Shown here in pieces: positions 1-9,152 of a stretch of DNA of 64,000 nucleotides. The stretch spans positions 3,143,570-3,207,569 of the forward strand of contig NC_023035.1 of NCBI RefSeq assembly GCF_000507245.1, written 5' to 3'. Under the pieces are notes generated by a model. It ran no database searches. It was not told the origin of the DNA and worked only from the letters and a program-made list of their open reading frames with translations. Position 1 is the stretch's first letter; the number at the start of each line of letters is the position of its first letter. Made by a program: the position numbers and the translations under genes. Origin of the DNA: Salinispira pacifica. Its GTDB lineage: Bacteria; Spirochaetota; Spirochaetia; DSM-27196; Salinispiraceae.

Positions 1-260
1 TGGGGAACCCGGGCTCCGGGAGAATTGAGCTCCACGGAAATTCTGGTGCCGGGAAATACGGAATTGTCTGAACCTTCGCCCCCCTCCCGGACATACCATT
101 CAATGGTGGGGTCGCCCATGCCCAGTAGGGTACAGGAGAAAAACATCACAGGAACACAGCATATAAAGATCAGGAACAGAGGAAGCCGCCTTTGTTCTCC
201 GGTTCTTCCCCTGATCTTTCGGGAGACGCTCCTCTGTTGAAAATTATCGATCTGCAGCAT
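1..260 (-). CDS. Partial membrane/lipoprotein-like protein, N-terminal part only
   Basis: The minus strand is open from the window edge to ATG at 260-258. The reading starts MLQIDNFQQRSVSRK, followed by a hydrophobic stretch (LPLFLIFICCVPVMFFSC) and a polar region (TLLGMGDPTIEWYV). The hydrophobic run ending in FFSC resembles a lipobox, so a secreted lipoprotein is possible, although its 25-residue basic lead is long for a signal peptide. The frame stays open upstream of the ATG to a stop at 330-332 and encodes another hydrophobic stretch (SIFQLVFPVLWLYYYG), but only a TTG offers a start there. No clear Shine-Dalgarno marks either start. The family is not recognisable from this fragment. It is divergent from the patatin-like gene at 354. 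Confidence 0.5.
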   Translation of the reverse strand, partial: MLQIDNFQQRSVSRKIRGRTGEQRRLPLFLIFICCVPVMFFSCTLLGMGDPTIEWYVREGGEGSDNSVFPGTRISVELNSPGARVP

Positions 261-318
261 GCCGTAATAATACAACCACAGGACGGGGAATACCAGCTGG
301 AAGATTGAATAACCCCCC

Positions 319-347
319 TTGCCCCGCGCTCAAGCTGGAAGCATACT
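319..347 (+). promoter_or_regulatory. Sigma70-like promoter of the patatin-like gene (candidate leaderless)
   Basis: TTGCCC at 319-324, a 17-nt spacer, then CATACT at 342-347. The ATG at 354 starts only 6 nt after the -10 box, so transcription would begin at or next to the start codon. No Shine-Dalgarno is needed or clearly visible. Confidence 0.4.
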
Positions 348-353
348 GTCTAT

Positions 354-1657
354 ATGGGAATTTTCAGAAAAGGAAAAACATCCGGGCGCAGATATCATTC
401 AGGACTGGTGCTTGCCGGCGGCGCAGCCCGGGGGCATACCAGATCGGCGCCTGGGAGACACTGAGGAAGCACGGCTTCCGCTTCGACGGGTTTACCGGAA
501 CCAGCGTGGGGGCACTGAATGCAACACTCATGGCCCAGGGTGACTGGGACTTTGCCGTTGAACTGTGGTCCAACCTGGGCATACAGGATGTGTTGACTCT
601 CCCGGATTTTCTCCAGGGTGAGGACATCTCCAAGTTATCCTGGAGAAAAACCGTAGCACTGCTGCAGGAGGTGCGCCGCTCCGGCGGACTGGATTCCTCC
701 CCTCTGCTGAACATGCTCCGTACCCGCAGCAAAGAGGAAAAACTGCGGAAATCCGGGGTGGATCTGGGGGTGGTCACATTCGGAGTCTCCAAGTTCCGGC
801 CGCTGAAGATTTTCCTGGACGAAATGGAGCCGGGCAGCCTTCCGGATTATCTCTATGCCAGCGCTTCCTTTCCCCTCTTCAAAATGGCAAAGATTGAGGA
901 TAAGCGTTTTACCGACGGCGGTGTGTGGGATAATCTCCCATGGTCCATGCTTACCGAACGGGGATACCGGGATCTGGTAATCATTGATATTTCCGCCTAC
1001 GGCATGGTCCGCCGCCCGGATCCGGAGAACCGCAGAATTCTCTACATTAAAAACAGCCTGCCGCTCCCCCATCTTATGGATTTCAGCCGGAAGAGTCTGG
1101 ATTACTCCCGGAAACTGGGCCGCCTGGACAGCATGAGAATTCTGGGAGATGTGGGAGGCCTGGAGTATTATATCGATCCATCAAAGGACTCGAAGAATCG
1201 CCTGGGCAGAATTGAGGATAACGGAAGGGTGATTATTTCCCAGGACCTTCCTGATAATCTGAAAAAGATACGCTCAGGGGGACTTGCGGTGTTTGAAGCA
1301 GCCGCCAAAGCATACGGTATTCCCCGGGCAGAATATTACAGCGTGGATACCCTCTTCCGGGAAATCCGGGAAAAAGACCGGAAGCTCGTCCAGGGCATAC
1401 GGAACGGCAGAGAGGAGGGAGGACTGAACCCCGGGACCATCCGGGATATCCTCTTCGACATCGCAAAACAGAAGATGGGCGACCACGAGCGTTTAAGCGA
1501 AAATCCTCCCATACTCTGGCTCATGGGGGGAAAAATCCTCCTGCCGAAGCAAAGCGGATATATAAAAAGCATGCTGAAAGTGCTTTATCCTGAACTGGAA
1601 ACCGCACTTCAATTCAGACAACTCTTTGATTTCCCGGAATTGAACGCAGAATCCTGA
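354..1657 (+). CDS. Patatin-like phospholipase, interrupted by a one-base frameshift
   Basis: This is a patatin/RssA-like serine acyl hydrolase, expected to release fatty acids from lipids. From ATG 354 the frame reads MGIFRKGKTSGRRYHSG and then LVLAGGAARG, the glycine-rich oxyanion motif. One G is missing from the run at 430-434, and the protein continues in the next frame with AYQIGAWE, GTSVGALNA (the GxSxG nucleophile Ser, about residue 51) and DGGVWDN (the catalytic Asp, DGG). Restoring one G gives a full domain of about 435 residues. The uncorrected frame could start at 305, but that would replace the oxyanion loop with an unrelated arginine-rich sequence. The C-terminal 150 residues are not recognised. 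The gene converges with the SRPBCC gene at 1660. The frameshift is more likely a sequence error than decay, because the rest of the frame is intact. Confidence 0.8.
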
Positions 1658-1659
1658 AG

Positions 1660-2100
1660 TCAGCTGTCTAAAGATTCAGCATACTCCTTAAAACGTTTCA
1701 TATCCTCTTCGGTCTGTTTTCGGAATGCACCCGGCGCCAGGAACGCCATCAGTTTCATGAATCCCCGCATGCGGAAGTCATTTATCTGTATCCAGCGGGT
1801 GCCGCCGGTTTCCCGGCTTTCAAAATGGTTCTCGCAGGTGTTTTCCACCCCCCGCACCCGGTACAGGAAGGTTATCTCATCAGGAAGCTGGTCACGGAGA
1901 ATTTCCTCTTCCATCTCCAGCTCATCCTTACCCAGTTTATACTTAATACGGGTTCTGGATCCTTCCTTCCCCGAATCCCCTTCCAGATGGTCCCTGCGCT
2001 GCAACCCTTCCTGCCACTGTTCCATGTGGACAGGATCCATAAAAATGCGGGTCAGACGTTCCCGTGGGAGATCTATATATATTTCATTCTGATATTTCAC
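1660..2100 (-). CDS. SRPBCC-family (polyketide cyclase/START-like) protein
   Basis: A 146-residue protein of the SRPBCC (START/Bet v 1-like) type, which folds around a hydrophobic ligand cavity. The layout is typical: an N-terminal strand (VKYQNEIYIDLP), the amphipathic MEQWQEGL helix region, a central antiparallel sheet (SRTRIKYKLGKDELEMEEEI, then DEITFLYRVRG) and a long C-terminal helix. I chose GTG at 2100-2098 because AGGAG lies five bases before it; an in-frame ATG at 2130 lacks a ribosome site. The ligand and function are unknown. It is convergent with the patatin-like gene and divergent from the ABC transporter operon. Confidence 0.65.
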   Translation of the reverse strand: MKYQNEIYIDLPRERLTRIFMDPVHMEQWQEGLQRRDHLEGDSGKEGSRTRIKYKLGKDELEMEEEILRDQLPDEITFLYRVRGVENTCENHFESRETGGTRWIQINDFRMRGFMKLMAFLAPGAFRKQTEEDMKRFKEYAESLDS

Positions 2101-2305
2101 TTCTTCTCCTAAGCCTTGAGCCGCAGACAATACTATTGCAAATAACCGGTCGGAAAAAGCCGGGTTACATCCGTTTCGTACTTTTTTCGTTGACCCCGTA
2201 CATGAAGAAAGATAATCAGTTGAAACTCAAGGCTATTTCCAAAATCTTTGATTTTTGAATGCTGGGTACTTCACAGTTTTTACACCGGATAGAGGCAAAC
2301 ACTCA

Positions 2306-4805
2306 ATGAAGCATGAGAAAAACATCTCCAAGGATCATCTGCATCTGATGCTCACCGTGATCTGTCTGGCCGCTGGAGTTTCCTTCCTGCTGTCTTTAAT
2401 CATCTTTCCTGACATTACCCGGGGATATACCCTGGGTGAGAATATCGATTGGAACCGGGCCGCAGAACATCTGGAGGTTCTCAGCTCCCGGGAGCACGGA
2501 GGAAGGCTGAGCGGAAGTCCGGGCAACCGGAAATCTCTTGCATATGCGTCAGATCAATTCAAAGCCATGGGCCTCGCCCCCTGGGGAGACGATAACGGTT
2601 ATCTGCAGCATTTCTCCGGGATTGTGCCGGATATGGACACCTCCCCCGATTTCCGCATCACTGTCCCCGATTCGCCGCAGGTCCTTCAGTTTCAGATGTA
2701 TGAGGATTACAGTGTTCACAGTGCGTTCTACGGCACAGGAATTGATTTTTCCGGTGATATTCTCATCTGCAGCAGGACTCTCAACAGCTATCCCCGGGAG
2801 CTGCTTGAAAATCGACTGATCATAGCCCCCAGAACCAGCTATATGCTCCCCAGTCTGGAAACTGCACGAGCCGCAGGCGCCGCAGGAGTATTTTTCACAG
2901 CCGCCGCCAACTGGTACGGCGCCAGAGATGTAAACAAACCCTCGGAAAAACAGATTTCCATTCACCGGAAACTGGGCACCGATTTTTTCTCCGGAGACAT
3001 ACGCCCCGCTGCAGTGGCCCGGCTCAAACAGCTTGCAACGGAGGTAGAACATGCTCTCCTGGTCCCGGGTGCTTCAATTGCAGTGGAACTGAATTTTCCC
3101 GTGGCCTCCAGTGCAAATGTGCTGGCGCTGCTGCCGGCCCGGTCACGTTCTGCCCAAAAGCAGAGCGGGGGGGCATAGCCCGGGGCAGAAATCAGCGGTC
3201 ACAGGCAGAGCCCTGATCATTTCCGCCGATATTGACGGCAGAGGAAGGGGGCCGGAAGGGATGGTTTTTCCTTCCACCTCCAAACAGGCCGCATCCACGG
3301 CGTTACTTATTGAGCTTGCCAGAGCGGCGGCAGAAGCACCGGCGCCGCCGAAACGGGACATTGTATTTGCATTGTGGAACTCATCGGAAATTGACGGAGC
3401 GGGAGCTGAATTCTTCACCAGAAATCCGGAACTGGATCTGGGACAGAGTGATATTATTCACATTCAGAATGCAGGAATGGGAGGAATCCAGACTTCCGTG
3501 GTAAGTGACGGACGGCACGGAGGAATCATCAGCAGCCTCATCACCCAATATGGGGCAAACCGGGGTCTGCCGGCGGTCAAGGCCAGTCCCGATTCCCGGG
3601 GCAGCATCATCCCGTTTATGAATTTACGCATTCCTGCGATAGTGCTGGAAGCATCATCCCCGGCTCCCGACGGAATTCTCAACACCAGCCATACAGTTGA
3701 TCTTCAGGCACTTGCGCTCAGGGGGAAGGTGCTGGGAGATTATCTCGACTGTGAACTTTTTACCCCCCCCCCTTTTCTGAGCATTCTGCCCCGCTCCATG
3801 CTTCTCGCCGCAGCACTTCTGTTCAACCTGATCCTTCTGGTGAGGATTCTGGAACAGCTCAGCAGAATTCCAGGCTCACGGGATATTTGGGAGCGGATCT
3901 ATTTTCATCCTGCCAGCGGATTCATTCGAAAGTCCGCCTCGTACCTGCTCCCCGCCGCATTGGCAATGTTTCTGTTCATCCTGATCATCCAGCTTCCTCC
4001 GGACAGTCAGGTAAACCGCAGCACAGGGCAGGACAGCATTTCTACCCACCTCCTGTTGAAAAACAGCTGGAATTTTGTGCGCGATTTCTTCCGGGGGAAT
4101 CTGCGTACCAGCGCCGACAGCGGAACAATCATCAGCATTTTACTCACATCCGGGCTGCAGAGTCTGAAACTGATCGGCGGAGCCCTGGGCGTTTCGGCCC
4201 TGGCTGCCTTTCTCACAGCGCGCAGGAGCGTACAGGGTCCCCATGCGTTCAGCCAGGGCAGACGCTCCATATCCCCGGGCGGCATCCTGGGAGCATCGGT
4301 TCCGGGTATCGTGGTAATCCTTGCCATGCTCTCTCTGTATGTGGCGGTTTCAGAGATCTGGCCCCAGCTCAGCAGGAACCTGCAGCTCCAGCAGAGTCTC
4401 TTTCCCCTGATCAGTATCAGCATCCTTCCCGCAGCCTACAGCGCACGGATGACCGGCCTGCGGATCGACCGGGAAATGCAGCGCTCCTATATTCTGGCGG
4501 CCAGAGCCCGGGGCTACAGCCCCCGGCGGATTTTCCGCACCCAGCTGCTTAGGCCTCTGGCAGGAAGTTTCGGTGAAAACCTCCCGTCCCTCATGGCATT
4601 AATTCTCACCAATCTGATCCTTGTTGAATACCTGTTCAACTACAAAGGCCTGGTGTTCTACCTTCTCTATTTTTACCAGCGCCACGATGCATCCAGTTTC
4701 ATCAGCGTCTCCCTGGCGCTGCTTCTGCTTTACTCCCTTGTCTCTCTGGCAGGAGGGGCAATGGCCATGATCTTTCAACCTATGAAAACACGGAGGCTGG
4801 TATGA
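2306..4805 (+). CDS. Degenerate M28 peptidase-like domain fused to DppB-type ABC permease (frameshifted)
   Basis: From ATG 2306 the protein has an N-terminal membrane anchor (LMLTVICLAAGVSFLLSLII) and then a region resembling the start of M28 aminopeptidases (HLEVLSSREHGGRLSGSPGN, FKAMGLAPWGDD). A PA-like insert (RAAGAAGVFFTAAANWYG) and an M28-like core (GRALIISADIDG, RDIVFALWNSSEIDG, LNTSHTVDL) follow. The zinc ligands look lost: where M28 enzymes carry H-x-D, D-N and E-E, this protein has ADID, STSKQ and SE. The last ~400 residues are a binding-protein-dependent permease with a clear EAA loop (YILAARARGYSPRRIF). The frame breaks at a run of seven G (3167-3173); removing one G joins both halves into about 832 residues, nearly the length of the next gene. 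Its TGA overlaps the next ATG (ATGA), which implies translational coupling. Confidence 0.75.
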
Positions 4806-7276
4806 AACCGAACATCCGCACATGTGCCATAGTCACCGCTTCCATTATCCTTCTCTCGCTTCTTGTCATGATGATATTCGCCGAACAGTTGGCCCCCAGA
4901 AGTCCTTACACCATGCAGAGCATCAGATCATGGACAGAGGACGGGCGGCTGATATTTCAAAAGGCCCCCTACCCCCCTTCCAGGCGCTTTCCACTGGGAA
5001 GTGATGAATTCGGAAGAGATATTCTCAGCAGAATTATTCATGGAAGCCGGATCACCATTCCCCTTGCATTCTGCATCGTGCTGCTGCGCTTCGCTCTGGC
5101 AGTGCCCCTTGGAATCAGAGCCGCCTTCGGAGGAAAAATCGCCGCCGGATTGATTCATCAATTCAGTCTGATATTCAACGCCATCCCCGCCCTGCTTATC
5201 AGCCTGATCATTCTCAAACTTGAACTGTTTCAAAGCCTGGATACCATGGCTTCCGCACTGGCCTTCACGGCGGTGCTGGCAGGGGTAACCTGGTCCCGAA
5301 CCGCCCATATCATCCTTGAGCGAAGCAGCAATATCCTTTCCATGCAGTTCATCCGCAGTGAGATCGCAATCGGAAAGTCACCGTGGATGATTACCAGAAA
5401 AAATCTCATTCCCCACCTGCTTCCTGAAACTCTTGTTCTGTTTTTCATGGAGATAGGGTCTGCTCTCACCCTGCTGATGCAGCTGGGGATTTTTGCAGTG
5501 TTTTTGGGAAACCTCAGGATAGTCAGGGATACCACCAACGGCATTATCAGCTATTTTAATGTGAGTTTTGAACCGGAATGGGCCAGCATGCTGGGAACGG
5601 CCAGAAACATGATTTCCACTGCTCCCTGGATGGTGATATATCCTGCGCTGGCGTTTTTTATTACCGTATTGGGGTTTAATCTCTTCGCAGAGGGGCTGCG
5701 GCAGTTTCTTCCGGGACCGGGCCAGGCGGCATCTCCAGGATCCACTGCTTCGGTGACTGATTCGGCCACTGATTCAGTAACCGATTCGGCCTCGGCTGCG
5801 GGCAGAGGCCCGGACACAAAAACAACAGGGAGGAAAGGAAAGCGGCTTCTCCCAAAAATCGTTTTCTCTTCGGCGGTCCTTGGAGCAGTCATTCTGATGC
5901 TCCTGCTGCCCAGTCCCGTGCCGGAGCAAAGCTGGAAGAGCTTTCCTTCCGCCCTCACCGCTCCGGTACGCCCGGGGAGCGGCGATGCGGCCATGCGGGC
6001 ACGGGCTATGGGGAAGCAATTCCGGGAAATGGGCATGCTTCCCGTACACGGAGATTCATATGAATGGCATCCCCAGCGGCCGGCTGAGTATTACCAGGGA
6101 AGCACCGGGATCCGGATCACCCTGCCTGCAGGGAATGAGGCGGAGCCGGTTTCTCTGAAACCCGAACCCGGTTCCTGCATGGTACGAAAATTTTCACTCT
6201 CAGATATCCATACCCGGGGTTCTGCCTCGCAATCGGATAATTTGCCCGATACTTCCGTTCATATTTCTCTGGAGGATATTCCCCTGGTGGACGGCAGGAA
6301 TATGGATTTGCTCAGTTTCTCACGGGACGATGCTGCAGGAATCCGGGGATCATTTCTTGTGACAGACCCACTTATGTATCCTGAACAGGCCTTTCAGGCT
6401 GCAATCCGAAGAATAGCCGGATTCCCCGAAATCCAGGGGGTCATTATTCTCAGCGCCCCCCGCCGCATCTCCCCGGACACGGCGGCGGAAGCCGGCGAAT
6501 ACACCGAAATACTTATCGAACGTGCCCTGTTCCCGCCCATCTCCGGGCAACTTCCCCCACGGTCCCGGAACCTTCTGCGGACTTCCCCGGCAGAAGGAAG
6601 CCTCTCTCTGGAGTTTACCGTTCATAAAGTTGAAGCCCAGCCGGCATATATTACCGGACTCATTCAGGGCACCGACCCCGGTCTGGCAGGCAAGGCCATT
6701 ATGATTACCATGGACTACCTGTCCGCATCCCGCATGCCGGGGCTGGCTGAATGGCAGCTGAACCTTATTGAATCACTCTCCGGCCCCTTCCGGGGCTCCT
6801 GGTCATATATCATTTGTCTCACACCAGGCGGCGGGCAGCCCGGCTTCCAGGGTCTTGCGGAATATATTGACCGCATGCCGGTGAACTACAGTGATATTGA
6901 ACTGCATATTAATCTCAGCGGCATGTCCCTCTCAGGTCAGGAAGGGCTGGGATTCAACCGGCAGCAGGCCCCGGTTACCCGTACCTACGCCTGGTCAATT
7001 GCACTGCTCATGGAAGAGGAACTGCAGGCCTTGAGCAGAAAGCAGGATATTCCCCTCTACTCCATGGAGTCCAGGCTGCAGACCGTACAGTACTACTTTC
7101 CGCTGAACCCGGAAGTGAACGCTCACTTCTGGGAACACGGCATCGCAAGCGTGTTCCTGCAAAGCAGTCCGGAAATCCTCCGAAATGCAGGGAAAGCTCT
7201 GGCATCAATCATCCTCAACAGCATGTATATGAACAATCATCCTTACAGCGAACACCCAGGAGCCGGTGGAACATGA
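4802..7276 (+). CDS. DppC-type ABC permease fused to degenerate M28 peptidase-like domain
   Basis: An 824-residue protein. Residues 1-310 are a DppC/OppC-like permease: first membrane span, the family signature PLGSDEFGRDILSRIIHGSR, and further spans with an EAA-type loop (IRSEIAIGKSPWMITRKNLIPHL). A Ser/Thr/Asp linker with 12-bp repeats (VTDSATDSVTDSAS) and a second anchor (about 345-370) lead to a ~440-residue extracytoplasmic domain. That domain shares the M28-like start (ARAMGKQFREMGMLPVHGD) and core strands (GKAIMITMDY) but shows no zinc-binding His/Asp/Glu set. The order is the mirror image of the upstream gene, permease first and peptidase-like domain second. It overlaps both neighbours by ATGA (4802-4805 and 7273-7276). 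The domain may replace a binding protein; that is inference. Confidence 0.75.
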   Translation: MKPNIRTCAIVTASIILLSLLVMMIFAEQLAPRSPYTMQSIRSWTEDGRLIFQKAPYPPSRRFPLGSDEFGRDILSRIIHGSRITIPLAFCIVLLRFALAVPLGIRAAFGGKIAAGLIHQFSLIFNAIPALLISLIILKLELFQSLDTMASALAFTAVLAGVTWSRTAHIILERSSNILSMQFIRSEIAIGKSPWMITRKNLIPHLLPETLVLFFMEIGSALTLLMQLGIFAVFLGNLRIVRDTTNGIISYFNVSFEPEWASMLGTARNMISTAPWMVIYPALAFFITVLGFNLFAEGLRQFLPGPGQAASPGSTASVTDSATDSVTDSASAAGRGPDTKTTGRKGKRLLPKIVFSSAVLGAVILMLLLPSPVPEQSWKSFPSALTAPVRPGSGDAAMRARAMGKQFREMGMLPVHGDSYEWHPQRPAEYYQGSTGIRITLPAGNEAEPVSLKPEPGSCMVRKFSLSDIHTRGSASQSDNLPDTSVHISLEDIPLVDGRNMDLLSFSRDDAAGIRGSFLVTDPLMYPEQAFQAAIRRIAGFPEIQGVIILSAPRRISPDTAAEAGEYTEILIERALFPPISGQLPPRSRNLLRTSPAEGSLSLEFTVHKVEAQPAYITGLIQGTDPGLAGKAIMITMDYLSASRMPGLAEWQLNLIESLSGPFRGSWSYIICLTPGGGQPGFQGLAEYIDRMPVNYSDIELHINLSGMSLSGQEGLGFNRQQAPVTRTYAWSIALLMEEELQALSRKQDIPLYSMESRLQTVQYYFPLNPEVNAHFWEHGIASVFLQSSPEILRNAGKALASIILNSMYMNNHPYSEHPGAGGT

Positions 7277-8316
7277 CAGACCAACACGATGTACAGCAGC
7301 CGGTAATTCAAATGAAAAATCTCTCAGTTCGCTTTCCCGCCCCCGGGGGAAGCATTACCGCGGTACGGAACCTGAGTTACACCCTGTCTCCGGGAAGCAT
7401 CAGCGGAATCCTGGGAGAATCGGGAAGCGGAAAATCTGTGAGCAGCCGTTCTCTGGCGGATCTGGCTGCAGGAGGAACCCGGCAGGCTGAATCCCTTCGC
7501 TACCGGGGCAAGGATCTGATGAACATGCAGGAAGACGAGCTGGGCCGGATCAGGGGAAACGAGATTGCGTATATCTTTCAAAATCCCCGTGAAAGTCTGA
7601 ATCCCTACACGAGCATCGGTACTCAGTTCCGCCAGCTTCTCCGTACATCTTCCCGGCAGTCTTTCAGTGAGTCCTTCCGGCAATCTTTCCGGCATTCCTC
7701 AAGGGGGGCGGGCCGGGCAGAGGAGGCAAGGGAAGAGCAGATACACCGGGCATTGGAGGAAGCAGGCCTTCCGGAAACAGAGCGGATTCTTCAGATGTTC
7801 CCCCATCAGCTCAGCGGAGGGCAGAATCAGCGGGTGAACATTGCCATGGCCCTCCTGCTCAGAGCGGATGTGATAATTGCAGATGAACCCACCAGTGCGG
7901 TGGACAGTCACCTCCGGGGTCAGATTCTTTCCCTTCTGGAGCGGATCAACCGGGAACACGGAACCACAATACTGATCATTACCCATGATTTTGCGGTAAT
8001 CAGGAGGCTGTGCAGCAGGGTGCTGGTGATGTACGGAGGCCTTCTTGTGGAAGATGGTCCGGTGGAGGAGATTATGAGCATCCCCCGGCATCCCTACACC
8101 CGGGAGCTTCTCCAATGCAGCGCATCACTGGAGTCCGCATCAGAAAGTGCCGACGGCGGGAAGAGCACACGGCAGGCAGGTATTTTCCGACGTCTCAGAA
8201 GTGCTATTGCCCTCAGCATCCCCTGCGGGCCGAAAGGAAACCGTACTGGAAGCACGGGGGATATCCAGGCATTTTCTCATTCAAACCAACCCCTTTCGTC
8301 CGCCGGACCGGATTGA
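7273..8316 (+). CDS. Oligopeptide-type ABC transporter ATPase, DppD-like
   Basis: The first nucleotide-binding subunit of the peptide-type transporter. It has Walker A GESGSGKS (residues ~49-56), Q-loop FQNPRESLNP, signature LSGGQNQRV, Walker B VIIADEPTSAVD and H-switch ITHDF, so it should be an active ATPase. A Ser/Phe/Arg-rich insert with short repeats (RQSFSESFRQSFRHSSRG) lies between the Q-loop and the signature. After HPYTRELLQ the sequence stops resembling DppD, lacks the usual Cys-rich tail, and runs 170 bases over the next ATPase in another frame. Either the tail is divergent, or this and the next frame were one YejF/GsiA-like double ATPase broken by an indel between 8130 and 8300. 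ATGA overlap with the upstream permease. Confidence 0.8.
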   Translation: MTDQHDVQQPVIQMKNLSVRFPAPGGSITAVRNLSYTLSPGSISGILGESGSGKSVSSRSLADLAAGGTRQAESLRYRGKDLMNMQEDELGRIRGNEIAYIFQNPRESLNPYTSIGTQFRQLLRTSSRQSFSESFRQSFRHSSRGAGRAEEAREEQIHRALEEAGLPETERILQMFPHQLSGGQNQRVNIAMALLLRADVIIADEPTSAVDSHLRGQILSLLERINREHGTTILIITHDFAVIRRLCSRVLVMYGGLLVEDGPVEEIMSIPRHPYTRELLQCSASLESASESADGGKSTRQAGIFRRLRSAIALSIPCGPKGNRTGSTGDIQAFSHSNQPLSSAGPD

Positions 8317-8947
8317 TGCTCTGAAAGATGTGGATCTGCGGCTGTACAAGGGAGAAGTTCTTGGACTTGTAGGCGAAAGCGGAAGCGGCAAATCCACCAT
8401 GGGCAGCATCCTTACCGCCCTGCAGAGACCGGACTCCGGACAGGTTTTATTCCGCAACCGGGATATTTTCACCCGGACTCCCCGGGAACTGCGGAAGATC
8501 CGCAAGGAACTTCAACTCATTTTTCAGCAGAGCGGAAACGTACTGGATCCCAGAATGACAACCGGAGCCATTCTCACCGAAGCCCTGAGCCTTCATAATA
8601 TCTGCAGCCGGGAGGAACAACCCCATGAACTGAAACGGCTGCTGGAGCTGGTTGGACTTCACGAGGATACCCTTCAGCGGTATCCCGGAGAACTCAGCGG
8701 AGGCATGCTTCAACGGGTGATCATCGCCCGCGCCGTGTCCACCAGACCCTCGGTAATAATCTGCGATGAACCGGTGTCTGCCCTGGATGTCTCGGTGCAG
8801 GGACAGGTGCTGAACCTTCTGAAGGATCTCCAGGAAGAGCTGGAATTAAGCTATATCTTTATCTCCCATGATATTGATGTGATCCGTCACATGGCTGACA
8901 GGGTCGCCGTTCTGGAATCCGGAGAACTGAGGGAAGGGAAAATTTGA
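8147..8947 (+). CDS. Oligopeptide-type ABC transporter ATPase, DppF-like
   Basis: The second ATPase of the transporter. Homology begins near VLEARGISRHFLIQ and continues with Walker A GESGSGKST, Q-loop IFQQSG, signature LSGGMLQRV, Walker B VIICDEPVSALD and the H-switch ISHDI. The only in-frame start upstream of the homology is GTG 8147, with no ribosome site, well inside the previous gene. This supports either a DppD-DppF fusion split by a frameshift or a start by coupling. The protein ends at GELREGKI, about 50 residues before DppF proteins usually end, so the C-terminal regulatory tail is missing. The operon stops here, and no substrate-binding protein gene is adjacent. Confidence 0.8.
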   Translation: MPTAGRAHGRQVFSDVSEVLLPSASPAGRKETVLEARGISRHFLIQTNPFRPPDRIDALKDVDLRLYKGEVLGLVGESGSGKSTMGSILTALQRPDSGQVLFRNRDIFTRTPRELRKIRKELQLIFQQSGNVLDPRMTTGAILTEALSLHNICSREEQPHELKRLLELVGLHEDTLQRYPGELSGGMLQRVIIARAVSTRPSVIICDEPVSALDVSVQGQVLNLLKDLQEELELSYIFISHDIDVIRHMADRVAVLESGELREGKI

Positions 8948-9021
8948 GTCTCCGACTCCCTGGGTATCAGCGGCTGCATCAGGCCGGGAAGCCAGGGAAA
9001 TAGTTGACGAAACTACCAAAG

Positions 9022-9045
9022 TTTATGTGACAGGCATCACATAAA
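9022..9045 (+). promoter_or_regulatory. CRP-like palindromic operator upstream of nifJ
   Basis: A perfect 24-bp inverted repeat, TTTATGTGA-N6-TCACATAAA, whose core TGTGA-N6-TCACA matches the E. coli CRP consensus. Its centre is about 73 bp before the predicted start of nifJ transcription, close to the class I position. A CRP/FNR-family activator or repressor probably binds here; no regulator gene of that family is in the window. Confidence 0.7.
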
Positions 9046-9071
9046 ACCGCATTTCTGACACAATTACTCTC

Positions 9072-9100
9072 TTGCAAACTCCTTTCCCACGGTTTATTAT
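9072..9100 (+). promoter_or_regulatory. nifJ promoter
   Basis: TTGCAA (9072-9077), a 17-nt spacer and TATTAT (9095-9100) form a good sigma70-like promoter. Transcription should start near 9107, which rules out the longer in-frame start at TTG 9072 and supports ATG 9153. Confidence 0.6.
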
Positions 9101-9152
9101 GAGTGTGTACCAAAAAATAGTGCCATCAAAAACCACGAAAAAGAGGATCACT

